Both the position numbers and the translations under genes were made by a program. Below, one piece after another: positions 24,861 to 37,600 of a DNA stretch of 64,000 nt. The stretch comes from Maylandia zebra (lineage: Eukaryota > Chordata > Actinopteri > Cichliformes > Cichlidae). Location of the stretch: contig NC_135167.1 in the NCBI RefSeq assembly GCF_041146795.1, positions 30,832,954 through 30,896,953 of the forward strand, in the 5' to 3' direction. The notes beneath the pieces are model-generated. The model did not search any database and was not told the DNA's origin. It worked only from the letters and a program-made list of their open reading frames with translations. The number at the start of each line of letters is the position of its first letter. Position 1 is the stretch's first letter.

Positions 24861-25198
24861 AATAAGAACCTAAAGCTGGAGGCTCAAAGGCAGCGGCGTC
24901 ATCTCTTAAGCAGCAATACCTGCAGGCAGTGGCCACGGAGGGGGAAGTGGCTGGTAGTGACTTGCGTTATTTAGCTTTTTTTCTGAGCTTCACTAATGTT
25001 CTAATGACAGGAGTTTTTTTTTTTTTTTATTTGTTTGTGATGTCTGTGTGCAAAGTGGGACATTGCTTTTGTACTTAAAAGTCCATGGTGTGATAAAAAT
25101 CTGTTCTGGAGAAATAGTTCAACATATTATGGTGTATATCTTTATTTCCATTCTTTTAAAAGGCTCTGTGACAGATTTTCTAGTTTTAGAAACTAAAT

Positions 25199-25400
25199 CA
25201 GAGATGTCAACTCATCTTACATCATGGACCACATAGAGCCCAGTTTCATTCAAAGTGGGCCCGACCAGTAAAGCTATTGCCTATCAATAAACAGTTTTCT
25301 TGTTTTTAAAGTTTCTTTTATTTCCAGGATAAAGATTAAGCTACACATTTAAACCCTGAGGTATCTTCAGAAATCTTTTTTTAAAGATGCATCTCAGTTT
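25199..25400. mobile_element. decayed hAT-type MITE, same family as 33360-33506
   Basis: Starts CAGAGATGTCAACTCATC and continues with a GGACCACATAGAGCCC-like block, parallel to the copy at 33360 (CAGGGATGTCAAACCCA ... GGGCCACATACAGCC). The right end is not identifiable. Confidence 0.55.
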
Positions 25401-26649
25401 TTCCACTATGTGAAGAAATGCTGCTGACTACAAAGAAACCCATCAGCTCCTTGTGCATACACTAATATTTTCATACTTTGGTGCTTGAGAGGGTTATTTG
25501 TCAGTAAGAAGGCAAAACTAATGAGAAAACACACAAAAGTCCAAAAATGTATGCTCTTCTTTTTAGTCCACATATATCCAGTGAGCTGGATCCATGTTTG
25601 TCAAAGATATTGTGAGGCAAACTGACTTGGAAAAAACAGAACTGATTTTTATATTGACAGGTGTATGTAATGAAAACATAAGACATTACAATTAACTTAA
25701 ATCTTGTGTCCCGTGGAAAATATTTAGGTCTTTTCCAGTCACAAATTTGTCCAGGTAGTGAACTGCACTATGCAACTGCTTTGAGACATGGCAGCAGACT
25801 ACAATGTGCTACATATACATTTCTCTAAGCACCTCTACATAAGGTTTACACAATGAGAAGCCAAAGTTCTTGGGCTAGCCAAGTCAAAAGACACTGGAGA
25901 ACCTTTAAAAGATCTGAGTGTATCTATGAGCCTATATGTATGCTCTTCACAGTGTTGATTACAGAAAATCCAAAATCAATTAAAACTTTTACATCCAATT
26001 ACTGTTTTTTAAAATGATTAAAAATGTAACTTGTACAATCCTGGGAAACAAAAACTTAACTAAAAGCCCAAATAACCATGACATTCATGCCCATGCTGAA
26101 TGTAGGTAAACTTCTGAACTGTATGCTGTTAAAAAGTATCAGGTTTCTAAATGTTGGTGAATAACAAATGAAACTCCAGTCAATTACTCAGGCAGTTCTG
26201 CCCTGAAAACCTCCACAGAATAAAAGCCAGATATAGAAAACTCACACTCTGAAATGAAAATGTCAGACAAGGAACAGATATATTTTTTTACCGTAATCAG
26301 TCGTCAGCTCTTCATTTTCAAAAGTCCAACTTAGGAGCTTACAGCCTCCATTCTCTTTCTATACAGTCTTGAGCGCTGAGATGTAAGCAAACTAAATTTG
26401 AGCAACGACAGAATGAAGTTGAACTGGTTCAACCAGAGCTTCTAAAGAAAACATGAAAATTACTGCATGCCAAGAGAAGCGTAACTGAAGTGACTAAGCT
26501 CTGATTATTGTGCCCTGCATGAGGTACACCTTCCCCGTATATATGACACCTGCTGCAGTCTTTTATATTAAATACAGCAAGAGAAAAACCAAAAATAAAA
26601 AAATAACACAACACACAAAATAACACAACTCTGAAGACTGAGATGCTTT

Positions 26650-27123
26650 TTTATTGAAAGATCAAACATTAGGAGGAATGATTGGTAGAAATGTAATTGT
26701 TACATGGTCAAGGGCAAAAAAATAAAAAATAAAGTTAGTGCCAAAACTATGGTCCTGTCTTGCCAAAAAACAACAACAAAAAAAAAAGCATCCATGTTCC
26801 CTTCTAGTAGTCACATGACATCATTCACAGAGACTTGGTTAAGCCTCATAACATCTTTTCAATGAAGCTGTTTATTTTTCCTTTCAGGTAAAAATTTCTG
26901 TTAATAATCAGACAATTTTATAAACAAGCTTGTTGGTCAGTACCAGCCCACGAGAGGAAAGGTTTTCATTTGGGAGAAGGATCTCTGGAGTTTGATCAGA
27001 TGAGGAGGGGAAGGCCCACCGTTGCTTTGGATCTTTTAAGAAGGAGTTAACCTTCTTAACTGCCTTGGTCCCCAATTCCTCATACCTCTTGTCACAGGGC
27101 ATGACACACCACATGTGTTTCAA
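26650..27123 (-). terminator. taldo1: taldo1 3' untranslated region with polyadenylation signal
   Basis: An AATAAA lies at 26655-26650 on the minus strand, about 470 nt after the TAA stop at 27126-27124. The frame after the stop stays open for 71 codons (27123-26911), which is probably chance. Confidence 0.6.
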
Positions 27124-30100
27124 TTACTGCCCGTTCTTCACACTCAGAATTTTCTCCTTCAGAGAGGAAAAATAAATAAATAAATAAAATCAAGAAAAAG
27201 GATAACTTGGAGATAGCTTAGGCAGACAGCATAATGAATGTGTAATATTTATTTGTTTAATCAAACAATCTTACTTTGATCATGGTCTCCAGCTTCACGG
27301 CGTCAGCAGCAAACTTGCGGATGCCGTCAGACAGTTTCTCCACACCCATGCGGTCCTCGTTGTGCTCCCAGCGGAAAGTCTTCTCATCCAGGTGGACCTT
27401 CTCCAGATCACAGGCCTTGGCTGCAAAAATCAAAAACATCAGGTTCAATGCGGCAGCAGAGAAAGGCTGCTTACAGATTTCAATCAAAAGCTGTCCTGAT
27501 GCATCTAGAATACTCTTCTCTGCATTAGGGAAAGTGTCCCTAGGTTTTGGGGAAACATAAACCAGAAGATAATTAAACAAGTCCTACTTGTACAGAGCAA
27601 TAGAAAGCTTGTGCTTCTGATCTTTTAATCTGTTTTAAATGGTTAGGTGAAACTCTCCAGAAAAGATGGGATGTGTGGCAGACTTGTGACTGGTCCAAAA
27701 AAACCCAAAGTGCATTTTTAGGTCTGTTTAGTTTTTAGATAAGGTGACTGTGGTACTAGAGTTTAGTTTAGAGTTTAGAGCAAACGCCCTTTCTGTTGAC
27801 AAGGAAATGTCTTGCACACACGTTTTTGTTGTTACATGTAAATTAAACAGGTGTGAGAACCACATTGTTCTCATCAGTAGCACAGAATGTACTCTAGCCA
27901 GAAATGATTTTAAAACTAAATGAAAATATGTTTTTGGTAAAATCCAGTTAAAAGCTTCAAACCACAATAATCTAGGGTAGACCAAGTTCTCATTTTTTAA
28001 TCCACCCTAACATAATTAACACAAAACTGGCAAAAATACTTCAGAGAGCAATATTCTGCATCTTTTTAAAGTCAGAGAGCACTACCTTTCTCCACACTGA
28101 GCATCTCCGTGACAGCACTGTGATCCTGGCTGAGCTCTGCCAGCAGACCGGGGGAGATTGTGAGCAGGTCACAGCCTGCGAGGGCTTTCACTTCCCCTGT
28201 GTTTCTAAAGGAGGCCCCCATCACAACAGTGCTATAGCCAAACTTCTTGTAGTAGTTGTAAATCTTGGTCACACTCACCACACCTGAGAAGAAGAAATAC
28301 ACAACCAAAGAAGAAGAGGTCACCAATTGATCAAGATACAACTGTTGTAGCAGTTTGATTTTTAAGGTAATGTGTCAATCAATCCAATTTTCAGCTACAT
28401 GGCTGACTCATTATTATATTACACAATACTGCCACGCAATACACCTGCAACATCAGAAACTGTAATTACATTAATTAATTATCCCAGAGGTGATCGATCC
28501 AAACATCAAATCACATTCTTTACCTCAGACAGGTAAGCTGTCACACAGTGTCACTGTAGAAGTTATAATTTAATCGATGTCTCATCAACTTACTAAAGCC
28601 TGTATAAATGCTTTTCCCTAACTGCATATCATCTGGCACTGCCACAAAGCTAAAGCAACACTGAACACATGCATTATAAGTGAGCTGCTGTGTCTCTGAC
28701 CATTTTCTTCAGTAATTTGTAATCCACTTGCAGAAGCTTCGATGAAGTTTCATTTATTTTAATTACACCTCTTTCTAAACAAATTATCTCTATTAGCTCT
28801 GTTTTTAAACTGTGAGAATACAATAATGCAGAAAAAAGGGATATGATGCACACCCATCCACAAATCAAACTGTTCTCATCTGACGAGCAGAGTTGTGATT
28901 AAACATTTCTTTTCACTGAATAGCTTTGTGATGCTGTTGCGTTTCTAACACAAGCAACCACAGAATGATACAGTCAATGGATAAAGTAAAACACAAGATT
29001 TACTGCAAGTCCGTTTTAGCCATGTGTATCAAATAAACTGGTGATTGACAATATCGTCTGATAACTGCAGTGTTTTTACCTGGATCTTCATGTGGCTCGT
29101 AGCTTTTGCGATCTGTATTCTCCTTATACCAGTCAAGGATGCGTCCAACGAAGGGCGATATAAGTGTTACCTTTGCTTCGGCACAGGCTACGGCTTGAGC
29201 GAAAGAGAACAGCAGCGTCATGTTGCAGTGAACACCATGCTTCTCCTCAAGCTCCCTGAACAAACAAGCAAAACAAACAAAAACATTTATTTAGAACACA
29301 TTAATAACAGAAATAAGTTACACACAATGTTATACCAGCTCCCGTTTCAAACATCATCTCAAAGGGCCAAGCTCAAGCTCATCATGAAAACACTAACATG
29401 TTGTTCTTTAGCCCACTGACTTCTGAGGGGTTTCTTTCTTTCACTTTGTTTTCTAGCCTGTGGGTACTGTCGCACCAGATATGAGCAGCCATGTTGTCAG
29501 GGTAAAAAGCTACATCATGTTCTTTTTTACACTGGTTTACAACAAAATGTGATGATTTAACAGCAAATAGTGGTTTGTTTGCTGGGTTTCACACTTGTTG
29601 AGTAGCTGTTATTGCACTCATGCTGCATGTGCCCCTGTTTGTGGGGAGAAGTAAACACAGACGTGACTAACCAGTGAAATACACCGGCTGTGATTTTATG
29701 CGAACGTGTTTTGATGTTCCATTACATGTTTGCTATAATTCATTTAACAAATATTGGAAAGCAGTGCTTAATCTGAGGTCAGTTAAAGGGCTCATATATG
29801 TTGGGGTCTCTTTATCAGTAATAGGACTGAAGAAAAAAAAAAAAAAAAAAAAAAAAGCGCTGCTCCTTCTCTAGAAGACTTTATGCTTTCAAAATGAAAT
29901 ACACTCACTCACACATACGCAAGTGCAGCATCCGAGAGTATAGCACACTTCATACTCACTTCCCAGCTTGGATTCCTTCCCATGTTGATGACAGCTTGAT
30001 GAGTACGCGTTCCTTGCTAATGCCTGCCTCTTCATAAAGCGCAATGAGCTTCAGGGCTTTTGCAACCATTTCATCTTTGTCAAAAGACAGCCTGTGACAT

Positions 30101-33100
30101 AAATGAGAACCAACACAGCTGTTTGGCATTTTAAAATCTAAGAGCAAGTATTCTTTGCTTTATTTGTTTTGCGACTGTGTTTCCTGTGACAACAAGTTAA
30201 ATGCTAAACAGCTTTTAAGAGATTGCTATAAATGCCATATTCTGTAGCTCAATCATTCAGGTACTTTTTCCCCCCATTGGTTTTACAGAGAACACATAAA
30301 TGATAAGAGTTTGCTAAATCAATTTGTATTTCTCAGAGAAAGTTAATTAGCTTCTACCAGTTGTTTATTATCAATAACACAACTTAGCTGCTGGTTAAAA
30401 AAAAACAAGTGGTTAAAAATCTCAAATTTCAGGCTCTTAAATGTTCCCTAATGCTCTGAATGACACTAATATATTAGGAAACACTTATGTGCTGCCCTCT
30501 AATAAAAGGTTTTTTGTGCAAGAATGGCATCTTATCTGAAACTCCTCTGAAATTTGCCTCATTGCTTAAAGTTTCTCTTTGTCTACTGTGTAGATTTGAA
30601 AAGCTCAAGCCAGTAAACATTTCACATCTTGTGTCATTAATAGCACTTTGTTATAGGTTTGCATGTACCTGGCATCCACTTCAGTTGAGACTCTGCCTGG
30701 GACCTTCTTGAGGATCTCAAGCCCAAAACTCACAAACAGCTTGTCCATGGTGTTTGCTACCTGCTCCTCTTCGGATCTTAATGGAGACAGAGACAAAAAG
30801 GCTGACCATCTCCACGTTTCAGTTACAATGACAACAAGTCAGAAAACCAATCAACATTTCTTCAAATTGTTTAATTTTAGAACACATTACACAATGGCTG
30901 AGAAGTCCACATTAGTAAAATCATAGACTACTGGTCTAGGTGTTTACTATGTCTTTAACATGTTCTGTTCACACAGTGTTTCAGTTTACCATGTAGCTTT
31001 GGGAAAACAAGACAAACGCGCTTCCTATCACCCATCATATTTTCCAAGAGGCACGAAAGGTGTTTTTAAATACTAAGGTGTGTAATGTCTAATTAAACTC
31101 CATGCCACATGAATCGACAACATATTAAAGAAAAAAAAAATCCATCAGATATCAGGTTTAAGCAGAAAAGATGCACATTTTATTGGATTCACTGCTGTAA
31201 ATTAAGGAATGTCCTGAGAGCTTCCACAGACGAGCTGTGTAATGTGCAGACATCTAAGAGGCACAAAATATCCCCCAGTGTAGTCCAACATCTATTTAAC
31301 TAAAGGACAGTTTAGCCACAGTGTGTTTGACCCATTTGTGCACTGTACTTACCCGCCCTTGGCCATGCCATACTTGATGGCCTGATCCACTAGCTGCTGG
31401 TAAGCTGGCATCTTAGCAGCAGCCAGGATAAGAGATGGGTTGGTGGTTGCATCTTGAGGCTTGTATTCATCAATGGCTGCCGTATTGGAACACAGATCAA
31501 AACAGTTCAGTCACATAAACACCCCGTTAGCCAGGCTAGATTAAAGCAGGAGTACAGAGAAGTACCAACCATGTGTTTAAATATGTTTAATCTGCAATAA
31601 TAAATTACAGATGAAACATAACAAAACAAACACAGCATTGACCACAGGGGGGGATGGTGTTTCAGACGCAGCCCCTTCTGAAATAATGCTATGCTAATTG
31701 GTAGCCCTTTAAAGACTGCTGCTGAGTGACTAAAAGCAATGCCTTTGTGGTACAGTGGTTAACACATTCATCTAACACATGAAAGAGCCCTGGTTTGAGG
31801 TCAGAAGGTGACCCAAAAATATAGCCTGAGGATGGAGAGCACAACCTACTGTACTGGTGTTGGTCCCAAACCTCGATAAATCAAAGTTATGTCAGGAAGA
31901 GCATGTGGTGTTTTCATTTTGTGTTGGTTTGTTTGTTTTTTAAATCTGTTCGAAATCAACATGTGGATCCATCTACTGTGGCGACCCCTGGGGAAATAAT
32001 GATGCAACTGAAAGTATGCCCCAGTCTACAGGCCTTAAAGAAAACAACCTGTTGCAGTTCACAGGACAGAAATTTTATTTGAAATGCATGAGTGGTGGGG
32101 CCTTTTCACACACCACAGGGGTTTTATGTCAGCACTGAATAGTAGCAGCATGGTTCAGTCAGAGCTGCCAACTCTTCATCCACAGAACAAAGGCTGTGTC
32201 TGTCCTGTTGCACGTTATCTCTCAACCCCCTCCTTCTACAGGTCAGCAGGTCTGAACTGGACACTCGTCATCAACTGCTCAAGTACTGCTGATTATGACA
32301 ACATACCCAATACTTAAGGTTTGACATAAAAAAAAAAAAAAAAAATAAAAAAAAATAAAAAAAAAAGGAATCCAAAAAACTTCCACTGCCAAAGGTGTTT
32401 AAGCAGGTAAAATACAGTGAAGTTTCGACATAAATTTGATCATAAACAAGACTGTGTATATGTGCCAGTGTAATTACATTTACACACACTATACTTCAGA
32501 GTTCCTACAAATAAACTGATGATGGCACTTGCATGACTTGGTAGGTGAGGGACATTTAAAAGCACAGGAGATCACATCTAATTACCCACAGGATAAGAAA
32601 ATAAAAACATTGTTTTAAATCAGTGAATGAGTTTAATTTGACTGGTCAGTTAAAATGTTGTGTGCATAAAGACACGTTTGTATACTAAACATATATCCAT
32701 AACCTACCTGCAAATACATAAACATTACTGCCTTGATCTCAATGTCAACTCAAAGTCTGTATTGATCCTGGTAGACAAATCACATATTTCTTATGTAAAC
32801 TTTTGAGTCTTTGTTCAATAAGAAACCCTAACAAAATGCACGTTTTCCTTTAAAATGTCAATATTCAAGCCGGCTAATTAGTTAAGTAGCCAAATTTCAT
32901 AAGAGCAACCTCCACTAACTTTTAGTCCACTGCTGAGAACTTTTTATCCCCTCACTTCATTAAATTAAGCAAAACTGTGTTGGTTAACTGTGTTTCACCA
33001 TGTCTTCATGTGAAAGCAAACATGTTTCTGCTTGACCTGGTCTTGCAACACGCATGTCTAAACTTGCAACAGGTGAAAGACGAGAAATGCATTTCATAAA

Positions 33101-34586
33101 AGACAGATGAGCTGTTGGGCAAACCTCGACTGACCACTTCTCTTATCGCAACCCTCTGCAAAACATCTTTGTTTTTTTATTGATGGTGGTAGTGACAGAG
33201 GTATTCAAAGCAGTTAAGATTAACATGTGTATATCAGCATTGAGTGACAGAGACAGCTGATCACAAAAAGTATCTGCTTCTTTCTGGAAAATTCTTGCTC
33301 TTCAACTTTTTTACTCCTGCTAGTACAAACTGCTGGGTTACATTATTCTTCCTGTAAAGCAGGGATGTCAAACCCATTTCATAGCATGGGCCACATACAG
33401 CCTACTTTGATCTTAAAGTGGGTCAGACCATTTCGATTCAATTTCACTTAAATAGCATCAAATCACAACTGTCGCCTCAACAGACCAGTGAAACGTGACA
33501 CTCCTGCTGTAAAGCATCTGCAAACTGTACTAGGAAAAATACATACTTCTCCAAGTACAATTAAATCTAAAAGTACAGACAACTATGAATAACTGGTGAT
33601 AATCAGATTAATATATACTTAAAGCCAAAGCCTTCTTAATGTTCTCACCACAGACCAATTTTTGGTAAAACTCTAATTTTAACATAAATGGACTGGACTG
33701 TATTGCACAGCATTTTTGTTATGCCCATTCTTATTATGGAGGCATTCACAAACATATTTGTTTAAATTACAGGCAATAAACTAAGTTTATAGTTCAGCAA
33801 AAGGCTAAAGAAATAAAAAGTATACGGATCTGGGAGTATCAGCTTTCCAGAGTCATGCCTGGCAACATGAGTCCAGTTCTGTCGTGTCATCCTGACTGCG
33901 CAGGCGGTGCACGACGAACCATCTGGTTTTGCATCACAGTGTAAATCTAATATTTTTCCAGCCCTGTTCCTCATTCTGACCTATTGAGAAACATGAGCTT
34001 TACCTCTGTTACAAGAACTGGACAAACGAGGAAGGATAGTCTGATTTTACAACCACTTACACAGGCAGTGTGCACACAGTAGTCTGCAACTTTGGTTTGC
34101 CTAATCAATTTTGCGCTCACACCGCACACATACTCTATTATATAAAGATAACAACATTTTTATTAGACTAAAAGAGAGGTGTGCTATTATTCAGTTTGCA
34201 TTGTTTGCTAGTGCAGCTAATAGTACGTAGATACTGTTAAGTAACGTTAATAACCAGTAATAGGATCATCTACTTCAGTAGTTAACCGGAAAACTAATTT
34301 CCAACTGACATGAAACAGTTATATAGCTAACGTTAGCTGGCTAACTAAACACAGTCACTTCGATGCTCACACCCACTTCATGACATCGACACCGCCGCGG
34401 TCATTCACTTCAACGCTGGATCGTTCCTTGTCACTTAGTTAGCATGCTAACCAGCTAACGTTAGCATGGGATAAAACGGGTTTTACCGTTGAAGTCTCCC
34501 GTGTCTGCCACCACCACAGTGTGCTTCTTCAGCTGGTTCAGCGCCGACTCCATCTTTCGCCGTTTGTCTGGTGACCCGCTAGACAT
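27124..34586 (-). CDS. taldo1: transaldolase (complete, 8 exons, 338 residues)
   Basis: Transaldolase of the non-oxidative pentose phosphate pathway moves a dihydroxyacetone unit from sedoheptulose 7-phosphate to glyceraldehyde 3-phosphate, giving erythrose 4-phosphate and fructose 6-phosphate in the cytosol. Exons: 34586-34487, 31476-31353, 30776-30669, 30091-29960, 29255-29080, 28283-28086, 27420-27275, 27156-27124; 1017 nt, all GT-AG and in phase. The protein is one residue longer than human TALDO1 as I recall it. Motifs: [13 protein letters not shown] (about 38-50), the Schiff-base lysine in [12 protein letters not shown] (Lys143), [18 protein letters not shown] with phosphate-site residues, and [19 protein letters not shown]. 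The start was taken at the ATG beginning [16 protein letters not shown]; a later in-frame Met (KMESAL) is also possible. No damaged residue is seen, so it should be active. Confidence 0.97.
27421..31352. other. taldo1 introns 2-6, no further features
   Basis: Five introns of about 0.6-0.8 kb separate the exons here. Apart from an A-run at about 29834-29856 nothing is recognised. Confidence 0.6.
29960..30091 (-). CDS. taldo1: taldo1 exon carrying the active-site lysine
   Basis: This 132-nt exon codes residues 111-154. It includes the transaldolase signature [15 protein letters not shown], in which Lys143 forms the Schiff base with the donor sugar. Both boundaries are phase 2. Confidence 0.95.
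31741..32040 (+). mobile_element. tRNA-derived SINE-like element
   Basis: An A-box-like TGGTACAGTGG near 31748 and a degenerate B-box-like GGTTTGAGGTC near 31792 are followed by AAATCAACATGTGGATCC and TGGCGACCCC, which I recognise from common fish SINEs. It lies in taldo1 intron 1. Ends and duplication were not resolved. Confidence 0.55.
33360..33506. mobile_element. hAT MITE (147 bp) in taldo1 intron 1
   Basis: Ends CAGGGATGTCA and TGACACTCCTG are imperfect inverted repeats, and an exact 8-bp duplication CTGTAAAG flanks them (33352-33359 and 33507-33514). Confidence 0.75.
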
Positions 34587-34720
34587 AATGAGGCGAGACT
34601 GGGACCCTTTTATACACACAAAACACGTGAGACCGGGAGGAATGTCACAGCGCCCAGCGTAAGAGGACGGGAGCGCGCGGCGTAAAAGAGGAAGGCGTCA
34701 TCCGGGGCGCGCAGAGACCT
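34487..34720 (-). promoter_or_regulatory. taldo1: taldo1 promoter and first exon, CpG-rich
   Basis: A locally GC- and CpG-rich stretch (for example GGAGCGCGCGGCGTAAAAG and CATCCGGGGCGCGC near 34670-34710) lies just upstream of the ATG at 34586. No convincing TATA box is placed. Perfect 12-bp palindromes GCTAACGTTAGC occur twice in the adjacent first intron. Confidence 0.6.
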
Positions 34721-35262
34721 GTTAGAGGAAGTGCGCAGAAAAAAAGTTCACTTATAACGTCTGTCTACAGTTTATTTTAAAAATGGAAACCAGTCGGGCA
34801 ATTCATTATATTATTCCTTACTTACTATACTATACCAGTGCTTTATTTATAAAGTACTTTTAAAAACAACAAGGCTGACCAAAGTGCTGAACAACAACAC
34901 CAAATATAAAAAAATACTTCTCATTCAGTGGTGGAGAGCTCAGATACTTCTTATATCTTTCGCAATCTGTTGCACTGGCTCGACCTGTGGTAAAGTTAAA
35001 AAAAAACAACCTCCCAAATATAGGAGCCTGTTTTCAGACCAGTGTGTACTTTTGATAGCTATTTATTTAATCTCCATAAACTTACTTAATTACACTTTAA
35101 TGCACAACATCATCTTGTGATGTTGTATTTTTGTGTAGCAATATTAGTACTTTTGTTTATTTAAAATCTATGACTACCTCCACCATTGTTGAAGAAATTC
35201 TATACCTTGTGTTGTATTTCTTTTTGGTGTTTTTGCTCCCATACCAATGATTAAAAGAATAT

Positions 35263-35975
35263 TGTCACAGTCCTGGGTCGGTGACCCACTGTATTGTGTT
35301 CTGTGTTATTATTAATATTTGAGTTCATCATGGTTTATCATTACTAGTCTTTTGGCTTATAGTTCTGTATTTCTCTAATTCTTCTTTGCTTTGTGATTTA
35401 TAGTTCTTGGGTTTTGTTCCTTTGCCCCTCATGTAGGTTTAGTTAGTATAGGTTTAGTTCTGTCTTCATGTTTATTTTCTTGCTGCACCAGTCAGTCGTG
35501 TCTCATGTCGTAATTTGTTACTCCTGTCCCTGTGCTCCGTGTTCCCTCTGTTCAGTGTCTCGTCAGCGCCTGTCGTGTGTTTCCTGTTTTATTTTGATAG
35601 GCCCTGTCCTGTATGCAGTGTGTCTGGTTGTGCTTCCCCTTGTCTCTTTAGGTCTGATTTGTCCCAGCTGTGTTACCGCCTGTTCCCCATCCTCTTGTTG
35701 TCCTGCTTGTGTATTTAAACACTGTGTTTCTCTCTGTTAGTTGTAGTTGTTTCTCTCCGTGCTGTGTTTTCACCCTTCGTGGTCCTGGCTTAATTCTAGT
35801 TCAAAGTTCCTGTTCTGGTTTGTTTTCCTTGTGTTTCTTAGTTGTTAGCTTCTAGTTTTCATTTTTGAGGTTTTGGTTTTGTTTTGTTTTTTGTTTTTTT
35901 TTTTATCAACTTTGTTTCTTATAAAAAATCTTCCCAGCAATAAAAACGGTCGCTTTAAGTTTCATTCCACATAGG
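35263..35975 (+). mobile_element. solo-LTR-like repeat, copy 1 (right end eroded)
   Basis: Begins TGTCACAGTCCTGGGTCGG and runs in the same order as the copies at 50878 and 56878: a GACCCA palindrome, pyrimidine-rich body, a TGTGTATTTAAACAC core like a TATA promoter (about 35708), and AATAAA near the end. No matching target duplication was found, so the right boundary is approximate. Confidence 0.65.
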
Positions 35976-36929
35976 TATGTCTACAGATTCATACCGGTCA
36001 AATGACTGGTGGAAGTATTGTTGAGACTTGCTATTCACTTTGTATCTGGATGCATCTGTACATCCAGAGAGTTTCTTTAGGACAACACATATTAATCCTC
36101 TCTATTTTGCATTATAAGGAGCATATAAGATGATGCACAGTTATGGGGGACTTATAAATAGCTAGCATAACCGTTTCTACGGGTTCCCATATTCTAAATC
36201 GTTATTCATTTATTTGCGGCTTTATAGCACTTTGGTGCAATAAAGCGTATTGAAAAAATTCACTTACAGACTTGAACTTTTTACCCACTGTGCAGTAACA
36301 TTTAAACTACTGTGTGAATTATGGAATATTAGATGAAAAGTCTAACCTTCTGAATATTTAATTACACTATGGCAAGAGAGTCTGCTCTGCACTTTAACAA
36401 TATGCCATGGCCTTATGTGATTTTGATTGCTTGATTACTTCTGTAACTCCGCTGGGCCACCTGTTGCTGACAAATCTTTGAGCCCTCCAGTAACAGCCAC
36501 CTGTATCTCAGTCTGATTTGCAGTAATATGGGAACAATTTCATTTTAGAAACCATTACATTTGGTGTGATTACCCTTCCTGCCTTTCAGCAAATCTGTCT
36601 GTATTCAAAAGTAGCACGTCAATCCCCAGGTTCTAGCAGAGCAATAATATTGTCGCTTATATTTAATAGCCTGTAGGGCTGCTTGACTGGAAGATTTATA
36701 TTCTGGGGTACCTCACAGTTGACATGTGATATCAAACCACAAACCACAAATAAAATACATTGAGCATATTTATTGAACAATGGCTACCCCAAGGGCAAAT
36801 AAAGTTTACATTTTTTCATTTAGGATGTAACTTTTGTGTTTTACCTCCGGTAAAGTCCTTGCTGGACATACATTCATGTTGAAAAGAAAAAATGTATTCA
36901 CTGGACTTTATATAGACTTTTAAAGGCCT

Positions 36930-37600
36930 CAGTTTGCATGTTAAACATTAACTTTCATGACAATATGATTGGAGGAAAGCCAAACATGTATGGTTTGTTT
37001 GGAAAGGCTACCAGGACAAAGCTTATTCTCTCTAAGAAGAACATGGCAGCACACCTTCTGTTTGCAAAGATGCATCTGAGCCAAACCCCAACTCTTCTGG
37101 AAAAATGTGCTTTGGACAGACGAGATGAAAGTGGAGATGTTTGGCCATAATGCACAGTGGCACATCTGACGCAAAACAAACACAGCATGTAGGCAAAAAC
37201 ACAAAATACCACAACGGTGGAGGGGTGATGGTTTGGGCTTCTTAGAGGATATGAACACTTTGCAATTATTGAGTCAACCCTGAATTTATCTGTATACCAA
37301 AGTATAGCAGAATGTCTAAAAAAGAAACATTTTGCAATGGCCCAGTCAAAGTCTAGAACTCCCTACACTGCAAAGAAGACTGGGCCAAATTTTCTTCACA
37401 GCAATGAGAGAGACTGATGAAGTCATAGAAAAAATGGTTACTTCAAGCTATTGCCACTAAAGGTGGTTTTGCAAGCTACTGAATCATGGTGTGTACTTAG
37501 TTTCATAAGGCTGCATAGAGTTCTGTGAAAGCTTTCTTTTTCCAATGACTGCAGGGCTGAAGGAATAAAGGATCAATCTTTATAGAGCTTGCATGCAAAT
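36930..37600 (+). mobile_element. Tc1-like transposase relic
   Basis: Frames around 36990-37270 code broken versions of Tc1 blocks: LSKKNMAAHLLFAKMHL, then FWKNVLWTDEMKVEMFGHNAQ including the DE of the catalytic motif. Several frameshifts and stops make it a pseudogene. Confidence 0.75.

Larger units (their letters stand above)
23893..26640. other. intergenic region between the ZP gene and taldo1
   Basis: AT-rich, with two decayed transposon fragments (24.60-24.86 and 25.2-25.4 kb). No exon of a further gene is seen. Confidence 0.6.
31477..34486. other. taldo1 intron 1 (3 kb)
   Basis: It contains the SINE-like element, an A-rich tract at 32328-32367, the hAT MITE at 33360 and the GCTAACGTTAGC palindromes near 34.33 and 34.46 kb. 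No coding sequence. Confidence 0.65.

Noticed and set aside
31741..31802. Possible tRNA gene from A- and B-box-like motifs
   Set aside because: The B box is degenerate and no cloverleaf can be drawn; a SINE is more likely.
35468..35855. Cys/Val/Leu-rich plus-strand frames
   Set aside because: They fall in a pyrimidine-rich solo-LTR body; similar frames occur in the related copy at 50.9-51.4 kb.
36941..37258. Minus-strand frames of 60-105 codons
   Set aside because: They are antisense to the decayed Tc1-like transposase.
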